Part shown: positions 8,523-18,715 of the stretch, in pieces | Position numbering within the stretch: position 1 is the first letter of the stretch | How the letters are laid out: each line of letters begins with the position of its first letter | Program-made: the position numbers and the translations under genes | Notes under the pieces: model-generated | The model's database searches: none | What the model was told of the DNA's origin: nothing | Seen by the model: only the letters and a program-made list of their open reading frames with translations | Source of the DNA: CADEFQ01 sp050185195 | GTDB taxonomy: Bacteria > Pseudomonadota > Gammaproteobacteria > Steroidobacterales > Steroidobacteraceae | Reading direction: 5' to 3' | Length of the DNA stretch: 64,000 nucleotides | Assembly (NCBI GenBank): GCA_050185195.1 | Contig: JBFWZQ010000002.1 | Location: forward strand, 1-64,000

Positions 8523-9280
8523 GCCGCGAGGAACTCCGCGTGGTGCGGCTCCGCCGACGCCGCGAGCAGCTCGCGCACGCGGCCGGTTTCCGCCGCGTAT
8601 TGCTCGCGCGAGAGGTGGCCGCGCAGCAACTCGAAACGCAGGTAGACGAGCCAGGTGTTGAGGACGTCCGTCTCGCAATAGCGGCGGATCGCGACGATTT
8701 CGCCCGCCTGCCAGGCATCCCAGACCCGGGCGCCCGAGAAGCCGAGCTTGCCGGGCAGGCCGAGCAGGTGTGCCATGTCCTCGAGCGAGGCACGGGCGCG
8801 GGCCTGCATGCCGGAGAGCACGTCCATCAGGTCGAGGTGGCGCCAGTGGTAGCGGCTCAGGTAGTTGTTGTAGCGAAACGCCGTATTGCCATCGCCCGTT
8901 TCCCAGTAGGTCGGTGCCTGGATGCCGGCCGCGAGCGCGCGGTAGTTCAGCACCGGCAGGTCGAAGCCGCCGCCGTTCCAGGACACGAGGTCCGGCGTGA
9001 AACGCTCGATGCCCTCGAAGAAGCGGCCCACGATCTCGGCCTCCGTCGAATCCGGCTCCCCGAGGCTCCAGACGCGCAACTGGTCGCGCGAGCGCAGCAC
9101 GCAGGAAATCGCCACGATCCGGTGCTGCTCGTGCGGCAGGAAGTCGCTGCCCGTCTCCTGCCTGCGGCGCGTGAACATCGCCTTGGCGACCTGCGCATCG
9201 GCGAGCCCTTCGAGCCCGAAGGCCCGGCGCCCGAGATCGATGTCCGGCACCGTTTCGATATCGAACACGAGGACGTTCAT
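8498..9280 (-). CDS. PolB-related DEDDy 3'-5' exonuclease
   Basis: 260-residue predicted 3'-5' exonuclease of the DNA polymerase B-like exonuclease family (PF10108 type). All DEDDy residues can be placed: D7 and E9 in FDIET, D107 in WNGGGFDLPVL, and Y201/D205 in RRYCETD. The protein is a free-standing exonuclease domain with no polymerase part. The biological substrate is unknown for the family, though a DNA-repair or RNA-trimming role is usually assumed. The start overlaps the acpS stop by four bases; the gene sits between acpS and rlmD in the long rpoE-to-nagZ cluster. Confidence 0.9.
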   Translation of the reverse strand: MNVLVFDIETVPDIDLGRRAFGLEGLADAQVAKAMFTRRRQETGSDFLPHEQHRIVAISCVLRSRDQLRVWSLGEPDSTEAEIVGRFFEGIERFTPDLVSWNGGGFDLPVLNYRALAAGIQAPTYWETGDGNTAFRYNNYLSRYHWRHLDLMDVLSGMQARARASLEDMAHLLGLPGKLGFSGARVWDAWQAGEIVAIRRYCETDVLNTWLVYLRFELLRGHLSREQYAAETGRVRELLAASAEPHHAEFLAAWATSSPA

Positions 9281-9672
9281 CGCCCGTCCCCCGCCGCCCG
9301 CTCGAGCACCGCGACCGCCACGATCAGGCCGGCCTCGTCGGTCAGCGTCACGTGGCCGTCGCCGACGCCCAGCTCGCGCCGCACTCCTTCGCCCCGCGGC
9401 GAATACACGACCTCGGGCCGTCCCCACCTGTTCTGGACCACCCCGACGTCGCGGATCCACACGCCGTGCGCGAAGCCGGTGCCCATCGCCTTGACGATGG
9501 CTTCCTTGGCCGCGAAGCGCATCGCGAGGAAGCGGACCTTGCGCTTCGTGAGCGCAAGCTGCGCATGCTCGGCCGGCATCAGCAGGTGCGCCACGAACCG
9601 CTCGCCGTGGCGCTCGTACACCTTGCCGACGCGCGCGGCCTCGAGCACGTCGACCCCGATGCCGAAGATCAT
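9277..9672 (-). CDS. acpS: Holo-[acyl-carrier-protein] synthase AcpS
   Basis: Transfers phosphopantetheine from CoA to acyl carrier protein. The 131-residue protein has the typical opening FGIGVDVLEAARV with the metal-binding D8, and the second signature RFAAKEAIVKAMGTG with K56, E57 and K61. The C-terminus (HVTLTDEAGLIVAVAVLE) also fits. It shares four-base overlaps with pdxJ upstream and the exonuclease gene downstream; the pdxJ-acpS pairing is classical in Gammaproteobacteria. Confidence 0.97.
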   Translation of the reverse strand: MIFGIGVDVLEAARVGKVYERHGERFVAHLLMPAEHAQLALTKRKVRFLAMRFAAKEAIVKAMGTGFAHGVWIRDVGVVQNRWGRPEVVYSPRGEGVRRELGVGDGHVTLTDEAGLIVAVAVLERAAGDGR

Positions 9673-10400
9673 CGGCGCGCCGCCTGCATCAGGGCGCGCA
9701 TGTCCTGCACCGCCGTGCGCAGGCCGGCGAACACCGCGCGCGCGATGATCGCGTGGCCGATGTTGAGTTCGACGATCTCCGGGATCGCCGCGACTGGTTC
9801 GACGTTGTGGTAGTGCAGGCCGTGGCCGGCGTGCACCTCGAGCCCGAGGCTCGCGGCGAGGCGCGCGCCCGCGCGCAGCTTCTCGAGTTCGATCGCGGCG
9901 GCCGCCCCGCTCGCCTCGGCATAGGCGCCCGTATGCAGTTCGACCACGGGCGCGCCCACCTCGCGCGCCGCCTCGACCTGGCGCGGGTCGGCGCTGATGA
10001 ACAGCGCGACACGCACGCCGGCGGCGGCCAGTTCGCGGCAGCCCTCCGCGATGCGCCGCGCCTGGCCCGCCACATCGAGGCCGCCCTCGGTGGTGATCTC
10101 CTCGCGCCGCTCGGGCACGAGGCAGCAGTCCGCGGGGCGCACGTCACGCGCGATCGCGAGCATGTCGTCGGTGGCGGCGAGTTCGAGGTTCATGCGGGTC
10201 TGCAGCAGTTCGCGCAGCGCGCGCACGTCGCGGTCCTGGATGTGGCGGCGGTCCTCGCGCAGGTGCAGCGTGATGTTGTCGGCGCCTGCCTGCTCGGCGA
10301 GCAGCGCCGCGTGCACGGGATCGGGATAACGCGCGCGCCGCGCCTGCCGCAGCGTCGCCACATGATCGATGTTCACCCCGAGTGCGATCGAAACCGTCAT
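9669..10400 (-). CDS. pdxJ: Pyridoxine 5'-phosphate synthase PdxJ
   Basis: Condenses 1-deoxyxylulose 5-phosphate with 3-amino-2-oxopropyl phosphate to pyridoxine 5'-phosphate in the DXP-dependent vitamin B6 route. The 243 residues form a TIM barrel with the signatures LGVNIDHVATLRQAR at the N-terminus, ITLHLREDRRHIQD, CLVPERREEITTEGG and HAGHGLHYHNV. The start overlaps the recO stop by four bases, and the stop overlaps acpS by four bases. Confidence 0.98.
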   Translation of the reverse strand: MTVSIALGVNIDHVATLRQARRARYPDPVHAALLAEQAGADNITLHLREDRRHIQDRDVRALRELLQTRMNLELAATDDMLAIARDVRPADCCLVPERREEITTEGGLDVAGQARRIAEGCRELAAAGVRVALFISADPRQVEAAREVGAPVVELHTGAYAEASGAAAAIELEKLRAGARLAASLGLEVHAGHGLHYHNVEPVAAIPEIVELNIGHAIIARAVFAGLRTAVQDMRALMQAARR

Positions 10401-11137
10401 CGACGCTCCTTGCCGGCGACCGCGCGCGCCACCGCGCGCGTCGCGAGTTCACGACCTTCAAGGCAATAATCGAGCGCGGCGCGCAACACGCGCCGCGCAT
10501 CCTCGAATCCGGCGGCACCCGCCAGGCGACCGGCCGCGAGATCGAGCAGCGAACGACCCGCGACCGCACCGGGTGCATCGGCCACCGCGCGCGTGACGCC
10601 CTGCCCCGCGCGATAGACGTAGCGCCCGTCCGGGTCGATGGCGCGACCCGTGTCCTGCTCGGTTTCGAGTTCGACGCCATAACCGAGTTCGTCGAGCAGG
10701 CGGCGCTCGAAGGCGCGCAGCGGCGCGTCGGGCGACGTGCCCGCCGCGAGCGCGGCCAGCGTGCCTGCATACGCATCGAACAGGTCGGGGTGCGGATCGT
10801 CGCGCGTCGTGAGCCGCAGGACCAGCTCGTTGAGATAGAAACCCGACATCACGGCCCCGGCGGGCAGGCCGGGTACAGCCTGCGTCGAGTCGGCCGCCAG
10901 CTCCGCCGCCGTCAGCTGGGCGGCATCACCATGGCCGCGCCACGAGACAAGCAGCGGCACGAACGGCTGCAGCAGCGAGGCGGTGCGCGACTTCGGCCCG
11001 CGGGCGCCGCGCGCAAACAGCGTGACGCGGCCCTGCTCGCGGCTGAACGCCTCCACGATCCGGCTCGTATCCCGATACGGCCGGTGATGCAGGACGTAGG
11101 CACGCGTCAGTTCCGCCTTGCGCAGCGTGCGGCTCAT
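10397..11137 (-). CDS. recO: DNA repair protein RecO
   Basis: Recombination mediator that helps load RecA on SSB-coated single-strand DNA within the RecFOR pathway. The 246-residue protein starts with an OB fold (AYVLHHRPYRDTSRIVEAFS, RVTLFARGARGPKSR) and continues with the helical RecO C-domain (AVMSGFYLNELVLRL, PLRAFERRLLDELGYGVEL). ATG 11137 overlaps the era stop by four bases, giving the usual era-recO-pdxJ chain. No zinc-finger cysteine cluster is visible, as is common in this class. Confidence 0.95.
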   Translation of the reverse strand: MSRTLRKAELTRAYVLHHRPYRDTSRIVEAFSREQGRVTLFARGARGPKSRTASLLQPFVPLLVSWRGHGDAAQLTAAELAADSTQAVPGLPAGAVMSGFYLNELVLRLTTRDDPHPDLFDAYAGTLAALAAGTSPDAPLRAFERRLLDELGYGVELETEQDTGRAIDPDGRYVYRAGQGVTRAVADAPGAVAGRSLLDLAAGRLAGAAGFEDARRVLRAALDYCLEGRELATRAVARAVAGKERR

Positions 11138-12036
11138 TCGAGCCCCAGCGACTTCAGCGCCTGCGCATTGTCGGCCCAGTCCTCGCGCACCTTCACCCAC
11201 AGCTCGAGATGCAATCGCCGCTCGAGCAGGCGGTTCAGCTCGAGGCGCGCCGCGCGCCCGACGCGCTTCAGGCGTTCGCCGCCCTCGCCGATCACGATCG
11301 GCTTCTGGCCTTCACGGTCGACCCAGATGACGGCCGACACGGCGAGGCGGCCGTCGTCCTCTTCGGTCATGCGTTCGATCGCGACCGCGATGCCGTAGGG
11401 CACTTCCTGGTTCAGCTCGAGCGTCAGCTTCTCGCGGATCTCCTCGGTGATCCGGAAGGCGGTGTCGCGATCGGTGACCTGCTCCGGCGGAAAGAGCGGC
11501 GGCGAGTGCGGCAGCAGCGCACTGATCCGCTGCAGCAGGCGATCGAGGTTGTCGGCGGACCGCGCGGAGCACGGCACCACGTCGACGAAGTCGTGGCGCG
11601 CCGCGAGTTCCGCCACGTACGGCAGTGCAGCCTCGCGTGGATGGACCCGGTCCATCTTGTTGACGACCGCGATGGCGGGGCGGCCGCTGCCGGCCACGCG
11701 ATCGAGCGCGAGCTGGTCTTCCGCCGTCCAGCGGCCCGCCTCCACCACGAACAACACGACATCGGCATCCGTGAGCGCCGAGGCCGCGGTGCGGTTCATG
11801 GCGCGGTTGAGCGCACGCCGCGCGCCGTGGTGCAGCCCCGGCGTGTCGACGAACGCGATCTGCGCCTGCGGCAGGTTGACGAGCCCGATTATCCGGTGGC
11901 GGGTGGTCTGCGGGCGCGGCGTCACGATCGAGAGCTTCGCGCCGACGAGGGCGTTCAGCAGTGTCGACTTGCCGACGTTCGGACGCCCGGCGAGCGCCGC
12001 GAAACCCGCGCGAAAATCCTGTCCGGCCTCGTTCAC
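11134..12036 (-). CDS. era: GTPase Era
   Basis: Essential small GTPase that binds the 3' end of 16S rRNA during 30S maturation. The 300-residue protein has the P-loop GRPNVGKS at 17-24, switch region RPQTTRHRI, DTPG in the G3 motif, NKMD in G4, and a C-terminal KH domain containing VIGEGGERLKRVG. Translation starts at a GTG whose GTGA sequence overlaps the rnc stop, coupling it to RNase III. Confidence 0.98.
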   Translation of the reverse strand: MNEAGQDFRAGFAALAGRPNVGKSTLLNALVGAKLSIVTPRPQTTRHRIIGLVNLPQAQIAFVDTPGLHHGARRALNRAMNRTAASALTDADVVLFVVEAGRWTAEDQLALDRVAGSGRPAIAVVNKMDRVHPREAALPYVAELAARHDFVDVVPCSARSADNLDRLLQRISALLPHSPPLFPPEQVTDRDTAFRITEEIREKLTLELNQEVPYGIAVAIERMTEEDDGRLAVSAVIWVDREGQKPIVIGEGGERLKRVGRAARLELNRLLERRLHLELWVKVREDWADNAQALKSLGLE

Positions 12037-12728
12037 GCCTGCACCTCGCCTGTCGAGAGCAGCGTGAGCAGGCGCTCGGCGGCCTGTTGTTCGGCCCTGC
12101 GCCGGCTCGAGCCGCTGCCGACGCTCGCGGCGCCCGGCTGCGGCGCCTCGCAGCGCACGTGGAAAACCTGCTCGTGCGGCTCGCCCACGGCCGACTCGAG
12201 GTGATAACGCGGCAGCGGCAGGCCGCGGGCCTGCAGGTGCTCCTGCAATCGTGTCTTCGCGTCCTTCAGGGCGTCCGGGTGCGGCAGTTCGCGCAGCCGC
12301 GCTTCGAACAGCGGCAGGATGACCCGGCGCACTTCGCCGAGGCCCGCATCGAGGTAGAGCGCCCCGACGAGTGCCTCGAACGCATCCGCCAGGATTGACT
12401 GGCGCCGAAAGCCGCCGGTCTTCAGCTCGCCCGAGCCGAGGCGCAGCATGTCGCCGAGACCCAGCGCGCCCGCAATGGTCGCAAGGGGCTCCTGGCTCAC
12501 CATGCGCGCGCGCAGGCGCGACAGGTCGCCCTCCGCGGCGGCCGGGTAGTCGACGTAGAGCCGCTCCGACAACAGCAGGTTGATGACGGCGTCGCCGAGG
12601 AACTCGAGGCGCTCGTAGTTGTCGCCCGACGCGCTGCGGTGGGTCAGCGCGACCGTGAACAGCCCGGGCTGCCGCGGCTCGTACGCGAGGCGCTCGCGCA
12701 GCCAGGCGAGGGGCCAGTCGTTCTGCAT
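12033..12728 (-). CDS. rnc: Ribonuclease III
   Basis: Double-strand-specific endoribonuclease that processes rRNA precursors and structured mRNAs. The 231-residue protein has the RNase III signature NYERLEFLGDAV at 37-48, with catalytic acidic residues, a second acidic cluster in ILADAFEALVGALYLD, and a C-terminal double-strand RNA-binding domain from about 155 (DAKTRLQEHLQARGLPLPRY). The next gene, era, starts inside its stop codon. The DUF4845 gene ends 14 bases upstream. Confidence 0.97.
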   Translation of the reverse strand: MQNDWPLAWLRERLAYEPRQPGLFTVALTHRSASGDNYERLEFLGDAVINLLLSERLYVDYPAAAEGDLSRLRARMVSQEPLATIAGALGLGDMLRLGSGELKTGGFRRQSILADAFEALVGALYLDAGLGEVRRVILPLFEARLRELPHPDALKDAKTRLQEHLQARGLPLPRYHLESAVGEPHEQVFHVRCEAPQPGAASVGSGSSRRRAEQQAAERLLTLLSTGEVQA

Positions 12729-12742
12729 CCGGAAAACCCGCC

Positions 12743-13108
12743 TCAGTCGATCGTCGCCACCTTGTCGAATTTCAGCAGGATCGAGGCATTGGCAAACAGC
12801 GGCGCCACGTCTTCGTACTCGGCGCGCATCGTCCAGGCGGCACCTTCCTTGTGGATGTCGATGTCCTTCACGTTCGGGAAATCGATGCTGTCGATGTCGA
12901 ACTGCTTCTCGAGCGCCACCCGGATCCCGCCCGCCGACAACGTATCGTCGCTCGATAGCTGCGTCGCCGTGCGTTCGAGCGCCTGCGAGACTTTCATGTA
13001 GTTCAGCAGCACCGGTGTCAGCCGGATCGCCGCATAGCCGACCAGTGCGATCGGCACGATGATGAACAACCACCCGATGAACGTGATACCCGTCTGCCGT
13101 GCACGCAT
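12743..13108 (-). CDS. DUF4845 single-pass membrane protein
   Basis: 121-residue protein of the DUF4845 family, regularly found between lepB and rnc in Gammaproteobacteria. It begins with RQTGITFIGWLFIIVPIALVG-type sequence, a prepilin-like opening followed by one membrane helix (about residues 7-29), then a soluble periplasmic domain with no catalytic motif. The function is unknown. The conserved position between the signal peptidase and RNase III genes is the main support beyond family resemblance. Confidence 0.85.
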   Translation of the reverse strand: MRARQTGITFIGWLFIIVPIALVGYAAIRLTPVLLNYMKVSQALERTATQLSSDDTLSAGGIRVALEKQFDIDSIDFPNVKDIDIHKEGAAWTMRAEYEDVAPLFANASILLKFDKVATID

Positions 13109-13126
13109 CGTCCCTCCCCCGTGCCG

Positions 13127-14212
13127 TCAATCGATTCGCGCGCCCATGCGCTCCCACTTGGGCCCGCCCGCGCGGTGCGGGTCCCAATTGAACCAGATTC
13201 GGGTCGCCCTGCCGACCAGATTCTCCTCCGGCACGAAACCCCAGTAGCGACTGTCGGCGCTGTTGTCGCGATTGTCGCCGATCATCAGGTACTTGCCGGG
13301 CGGCACGTCGATGTCCGAAACGTCGCCCCGGTCCGGGCGCCCGCCGAGGCCCCCGGCGCCGCAGACGTAGTTGCGCACCATGTTGCGCCCGCAGGTCGGC
13401 AGCGGCGGCACCGAGAAATCGTCCGGCGTGTTGCAGTAGAGCGCCCGGTGCACGTGCTCGCCGAGCTTCTCCTCGGCGAGCTGCATGCCGACGTAGCAGC
13501 CGTCGTCGTAGCGGCCGAGCGGCTCGAACGGCACCGGCACGCCGTTCACGACGATGCGGTCGGCTTCGATCCGCACCCGATCGCCGGGCAGCCCGACGAG
13601 GCGCTTGATGTAGTTGATGCGTGGGTCAGGCGGATAGCGGAACACGACCACGTCGCCGCGCTGCGGCTCGCCGACCTCGACGACCTTGCGGTTGAGCACC
13701 GGCAGGCGCAGCCCGTAGGCGTACTTGTTCACCACGATGAAATCGCCGTCGAGCAGCGTTGGCATCATCGAATCCGACGGGATCCGGAACGGCTCGAAGA
13801 GGAAGGAACGCAGGACCAGCACGACGAGTGCGACGGGGAAAAAGCTGCGCGCGTAGTCCACGGTCGCGGGCTCGCGGGCGGCATCGGCCGCCTTGCCGGC
13901 CGTCGCCGCGCGACGCGCGCGCGCGGGGCGCAGCCAGGCGCTGTCGATCGCCCACACGACGCCCGAAACGAATGCGATCAGCACCAGCACCAGGCTGAAG
14001 TCGAGCGCCTCGGCACGCAGCATGCGCAGCACCGCCCCGATCACCAGGACCGGTAGCGCGAGATAGACGGCACGCGCGAACGGCGGGTCCCGTGCCGGCG
14101 CGGGCGCCGCGGCGATCTCCCGGCGGGGCCGCAGGAACCAGTCGTCGATCACCGCCACGAGGCCGGCCGGCACGGCGAGCCACGTGGCGATCAATGTGAG
14201 CTGGTCGAGCAC
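13127..14212 (-). CDS. lepB: Signal peptidase I (LepB)
   Basis: Membrane serine protease that removes signal peptides from exported proteins. The 361-residue protein has hydrophobic segments near 8-22, 50-62 and 72-88, a further one at about 124-136, then the catalytic serine S148 in IPSDSMMP and the general-base lysine K203 in NYIKRLVGLPGD. The C-terminal box GDNRDNSADSRYWGFVP is intact. It starts with GTG at 14212, two bases after the lepA stop, with AGGAAA upstream. It is longer than the E. coli enzyme because of the extended membrane region. Confidence 0.96.
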   Translation of the reverse strand: MLDQLTLIATWLAVPAGLVAVIDDWFLRPRREIAAAPAPARDPPFARAVYLALPVLVIGAVLRMLRAEALDFSLVLVLIAFVSGVVWAIDSAWLRPARARRAATAGKAADAAREPATVDYARSFFPVALVVLVLRSFLFEPFRIPSDSMMPTLLDGDFIVVNKYAYGLRLPVLNRKVVEVGEPQRGDVVVFRYPPDPRINYIKRLVGLPGDRVRIEADRIVVNGVPVPFEPLGRYDDGCYVGMQLAEEKLGEHVHRALYCNTPDDFSVPPLPTCGRNMVRNYVCGAGGLGGRPDRGDVSDIDVPPGKYLMIGDNRDNSADSRYWGFVPEENLVGRATRIWFNWDPHRAGGPKWERMGARID

Positions 14213-14214
14213 GG

Positions 14215-16008
<1,794 letters not shown>

Positions 16009-16074
16009 GAAGCGCGGCATTATACCGGGCGGCCCCGCGGACCGGGGGACGGGCTGCGGGCGGCCGGTCGCGCG

Positions 16075-16092
16075 ATCCCGGGAGTCCGGGAT
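16075..16092 (-). terminator. Hairpin between the glutaredoxin-like gene and lepA
   Basis: A seven-base perfect stem (ATCCCGG/CCGGGAT) with a four-base loop lies just after the stop of the glutaredoxin-like gene and 67 bases before lepA. There is no U-run after it on the minus strand, so it may be an attenuating or RNA-stabilising hairpin rather than a true intrinsic terminator. Confidence 0.3.
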
Positions 16093-16096
16093 TCCC

Positions 16097-16345
16097 TCAG
16101 CGGTTCAGCGCCCGCAGGTGCCGGCGCAGCTCCTCCACATCCAGCCGGCCGAAGCAGACGACCTCCCCGTCGAGGCGCAGGACCGGGATCTTGAGGCCGT
16201 AGCGCCGCGCGAGCAGCGGATCGGCATCGATATCGACGATCGCGAGCGGCGGGATTTCGAGCGTTTCGCGCAGCGCCTCGAGCGCCTCGTGCATCTCGTC
16301 GCACAGGCCGCAGCCTTCGCGCGACAGCATTTCGAGCCCTGCCAC
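16097..16345 (-). CDS. Glutaredoxin-like protein (DUF836 family)
   Basis: Small thioredoxin-fold protein (82 residues from the GTG at 16345). It has a CxxC site (C12-G-L-C15 in SREGCGLCDEM), a beta strand VDIDADPLLARRYGLKIPVL with the cis-proline, and a short C-terminal helix. The GTG start is preferred over the ATG at 16330 because the latter would cut the first beta strand. It lies 11 bases after the mucB stop, in the place where E. coli has rseC, and before lepA. A thiol-disulfide role is inferred from the fold; the partner is unknown. Confidence 0.85.
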   Translation of the reverse strand: MAGLEMLSREGCGLCDEMHEALEALRETLEIPPLAIVDIDADPLLARRYGLKIPVLRLDGEVVCFGRLDVEELRRHLRALNR

Positions 16346-16356
16346 CGGGTGGCCCG

Positions 16357-17400
16357 TCAGCGACGCGGCGGCGCGCCGAGCGACAGCCCGGGCGGGGGCG
16401 CGGTCGCGCCGGCAGGCCCCGCATCGTCCGCCTTGAGCGAATTGGCGATGAAGCGCACGGTCTCCGGCGGCACTTCGCCGACCGCCGTCACCTGGTGGCC
16501 GCTCACCGTCGTCGAGAATGCCGAGGAGGAGCCGACGCGTGCCGGGCCCGTCATCGGGCTCTTGCCGTCCGGCGCCATCTCCACGAACACCGACACCGAC
16601 GCGAGCCCATCGGAGAACACGAGGTGCTCCACCGGCCCCTCGGATCCCGGCATCGCCTGCGCCGCGCGCAGTGTCAGCCGAAAGCCGGGCGGCAGGCGCA
16701 ACGCGCGCCACACGATCGACGTGCCACTCGCCGCCACGCGCGCCTGGCGCGCATCCTGCCGCAGCCACTTGTAGCCTTCCGTGTCGACCTGCGGTCGAAA
16801 CTCGGCGTCCGCGATGTCGCGCGGCAGCGAGAGGTTGGCGAACTGGATCTGCTCGATGACGTTGCCGCGCGCGTCGCACAGCTGGGTCTTGAGCGGCATC
16901 GTGGTCGCCTCGTCGATCCAGAGGCGATAGCCGTAGCGAAACCCGTCCCGCGGCAGGACCGCGATGACGCGCGTATCGCGGCCCATCAGGCGCGCCCGCT
17001 CGACGTGCTTCAGGTCGTAGAAGCCCTCGGTCGATGCGTCGAAGCGTGGCAGGTTGCCGAGCAGCGTCGTCTCCTGCGGCCGGCGCTCGACGAGCACGGT
17101 GCGCTTGTCCGGCAGGTAACAGACGAGTTCCGTGCCGGTGCGAACGAACTCGCGCCCCGAGCCGTCGAGCGACACGAGGCGCTCCATCACGCTGCCGTCC
17201 CGCACCCGGTGGATGATGCGCATGGTCTCGACGCGCCCACCGTGCACGTGGAAAAACACGCCGTCGTAGTTGCGGGTGGTGAGCGCCTCGTTCATGCGCG
17301 CGAGCCAGGCCTTGGCGTCGTCCGCCGCCAGCGCATTCGCGGCGGCGCCCGATGCGAGCAGCGCGAACAGCAGCCAGGGATGCCGGGACCTAGCGTTCAT
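16357..17400 (-). CDS. mucB: MucB/RseB family negative regulator of sigma-E
   Basis: Periplasmic protein of 347 residues that binds the anti-sigma factor RseA/MucA and shields it from DegS-type cleavage, sensing lipopolysaccharide and misfolded proteins. It carries a signal peptide (LLFALLASGAAANALA), then the LolA-like N-domain (NYDGVFFHVHGGRVETMRI, ERLVSLDGSGREFVR) and the smaller C-domain (PPGFRLTLRAA...VEHLVFSDGLASVSVFVE). Its start lies 11 bases inside the mucA gene, so the two are translationally linked. Mature protein acts in the periplasm. Confidence 0.95.
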   Translation of the reverse strand: MNARSRHPWLLFALLASGAAANALAADDAKAWLARMNEALTTRNYDGVFFHVHGGRVETMRIIHRVRDGSVMERLVSLDGSGREFVRTGTELVCYLPDKRTVLVERRPQETTLLGNLPRFDASTEGFYDLKHVERARLMGRDTRVIAVLPRDGFRYGYRLWIDEATTMPLKTQLCDARGNVIEQIQFANLSLPRDIADAEFRPQVDTEGYKWLRQDARQARVAASGTSIVWRALRLPPGFRLTLRAAQAMPGSEGPVEHLVFSDGLASVSVFVEMAPDGKSPMTGPARVGSSSAFSTTVSGHQVTAVGEVPPETVRFIANSLKADDAGPAGATAPPPGLSLGAPPRR

Positions 17401-18064
17401 CGTTCACGGTCGCCTCGTCTGCAGCGCGGGCTGGCGCCCCGTCTTCCTGCTCGGTCGCGATGAGCGCCGTCAGCAAGTTGCGCCGCGACAACGGCATCGA
17501 GACCTCGCTGTGCGCAACGACATAGTTCGCGAGCTGTGCGGGCGGCACGAAATTCACCTGCTCGCCGGCCACCGGCACGACATAACTTTCAGGCTCCGAC
17601 GAGGCCGGGGGGCCCAGGACCACCGTGGTTTCCGGCGCCGCGACGGCGGCCGGTGCCGCGGTGCTGGCCACCAGGGCGGGTGGTGTCGCGACGGGCAGGA
17701 CCGCGTCGCGCCCGCGCAGCGCGACCACGGCCACGCCGGCGACGACTGCCGCCGCCGCGAAGCCTGCCGCCGGGTGCAGCCAACGACGCACGCGCGGCGC
17801 AGCCGACCCCGCCGCCGCCGGGGCGTCGGCCTCGCTGAAGCCCGCCTCGGCCGACACGGCGCGGCGCACGCGACTTGCGACCTGCAAGTCGAGGCGCTCG
17901 CCCGGTGCGCGGCGAATCGCCGCACCGATCACCGCGTAACGCGCCCACTGGGCGCGCAGCTCGGCGTCGCGCCCGAGGCGCCGCGCGAGAAGTTCGCATT
18001 CGCCGGCCGCCAGCTCGCCGTCGAACATCGCCGACAGCTGGCTCGCACGTTGCTCCTCGTTCAT
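17390..18064 (-). CDS. rseA: Anti-sigma-E factor RseA/MucA
   Basis: Single-pass inner-membrane anti-sigma factor of 224 residues. The cytoplasmic N-domain (EEQRASQLSAMFDGELAAGE, ARYAVIGAAIR) is the sigma-binding RseA fold, the membrane helix is at about 98-116, and the rest is a low-complexity Ala/Pro-rich periplasmic region ending in a conserved QLANYVVAHSEVS segment. The start overlaps the rpoE stop by four bases (ATGA). Release of sigma-E would need site-1 cleavage and then RseP, whose gene is in this same window at 52965. Confidence 0.95.
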   Translation of the reverse strand: MNEEQRASQLSAMFDGELAAGECELLARRLGRDAELRAQWARYAVIGAAIRRAPGERLDLQVASRVRRAVSAEAGFSEADAPAAAGSAAPRVRRWLHPAAGFAAAAVVAGVAVVALRGRDAVLPVATPPALVASTAAPAAVAAPETTVVLGPPASSEPESYVVPVAGEQVNFVPPAQLANYVVAHSEVSMPLSRRNLLTALIATEQEDGAPARAADEATVNDER

Positions 18065-18678
18065 CCGATCTCCTCCGCCCGACCGAGCCCACCTTCGAAC
18101 ACTTCACGCAGGCGCCGATCGATCGCCTCGCGTGCACGGAATATCCTCGAACGCACCGTGCCCACCGGGCACTCCATCGTCGCCGCGATTTCCTCGTACG
18201 ACAGCCCCTCGAGCTCGCGCAGGACGATCGCGGTCCGCAAGTCTTCAGGCAGCTGCTCGATCGCGGAGTTCACTGTCTGGCGGATTTCCTCGGTGAGCAC
18301 GAGGCCCTCGGGGGTATCCGGATCGCGCAACCTCGACTGCGCCTCCCAGGAGGACTCGTTGTCCTGCAAGTCGAGGTCGTATTCGACGGGGCTGCGCTCG
18401 CGCGCGGCCAGGGCGTTCTTGGCCGTGTTGATGGAGATGCGATAGAGCCAGGTATAGAAGGCGCTGTCGCCGCGAAACTGCGGCAGCGCGCGATAGGCCT
18501 TGATGAAGGCCTCCTGGGCGATGTCCTCGGCTTCGGCAGGACTGCGGACGTAACGCATCACCAGCTTGACGACTTTGTGCTGGTACTTGAGAACCAGCAG
18601 GTCGAACGCACCCTTGTCCCCGCGCTGCACGCGCCTGACCAGGGAGAGATCGCTCTCGTCGGCACCAGGGCCTGTCAC
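18061..18678 (-). CDS. rpoE: RNA polymerase sigma factor RpoE/AlgU
   Basis: ECF sigma factor for envelope stress, 205 residues from the GTG at 18678. Region 2 is clear (RVQRGDKGAFDLLVLKYQHK, DIAQEAFIKAYRALPQFRG, FYTWLYRISINTAKN) and region 4 follows (LPEDLRTAIVLRELEGLSYEEIA, VGTVRSRIFRAREAI). An ATG at 18717 is in frame, but it lies inside the -10 element of the promoter at 18716-18742 and so cannot start translation of a transcript made from that promoter. rseA overlaps the stop codon by four bases. Confidence 0.95.
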   Translation of the reverse strand: MTGPGADESDLSLVRRVQRGDKGAFDLLVLKYQHKVVKLVMRYVRSPAEAEDIAQEAFIKAYRALPQFRGDSAFYTWLYRISINTAKNALAARERSPVEYDLDLQDNESSWEAQSRLRDPDTPEGLVLTEEIRQTVNSAIEQLPEDLRTAIVLRELEGLSYEEIAATMECPVGTVRSRIFRAREAIDRRLREVFEGGLGRAEEIG

Positions 18679-18715
18679 TATCGGCTGACCATCCGGGCTG
18701 TGGCACCGCGACCAC

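Noticed and set aside
6154..8793. An 879-residue minus-strand open frame covering nagZ, rlmD and part of the exonuclease
   Set aside because: It only reflects the nagZ frame staying open upstream through the neighbouring genes; real starts with 4-base overlaps are clear, so it is not a fusion protein.
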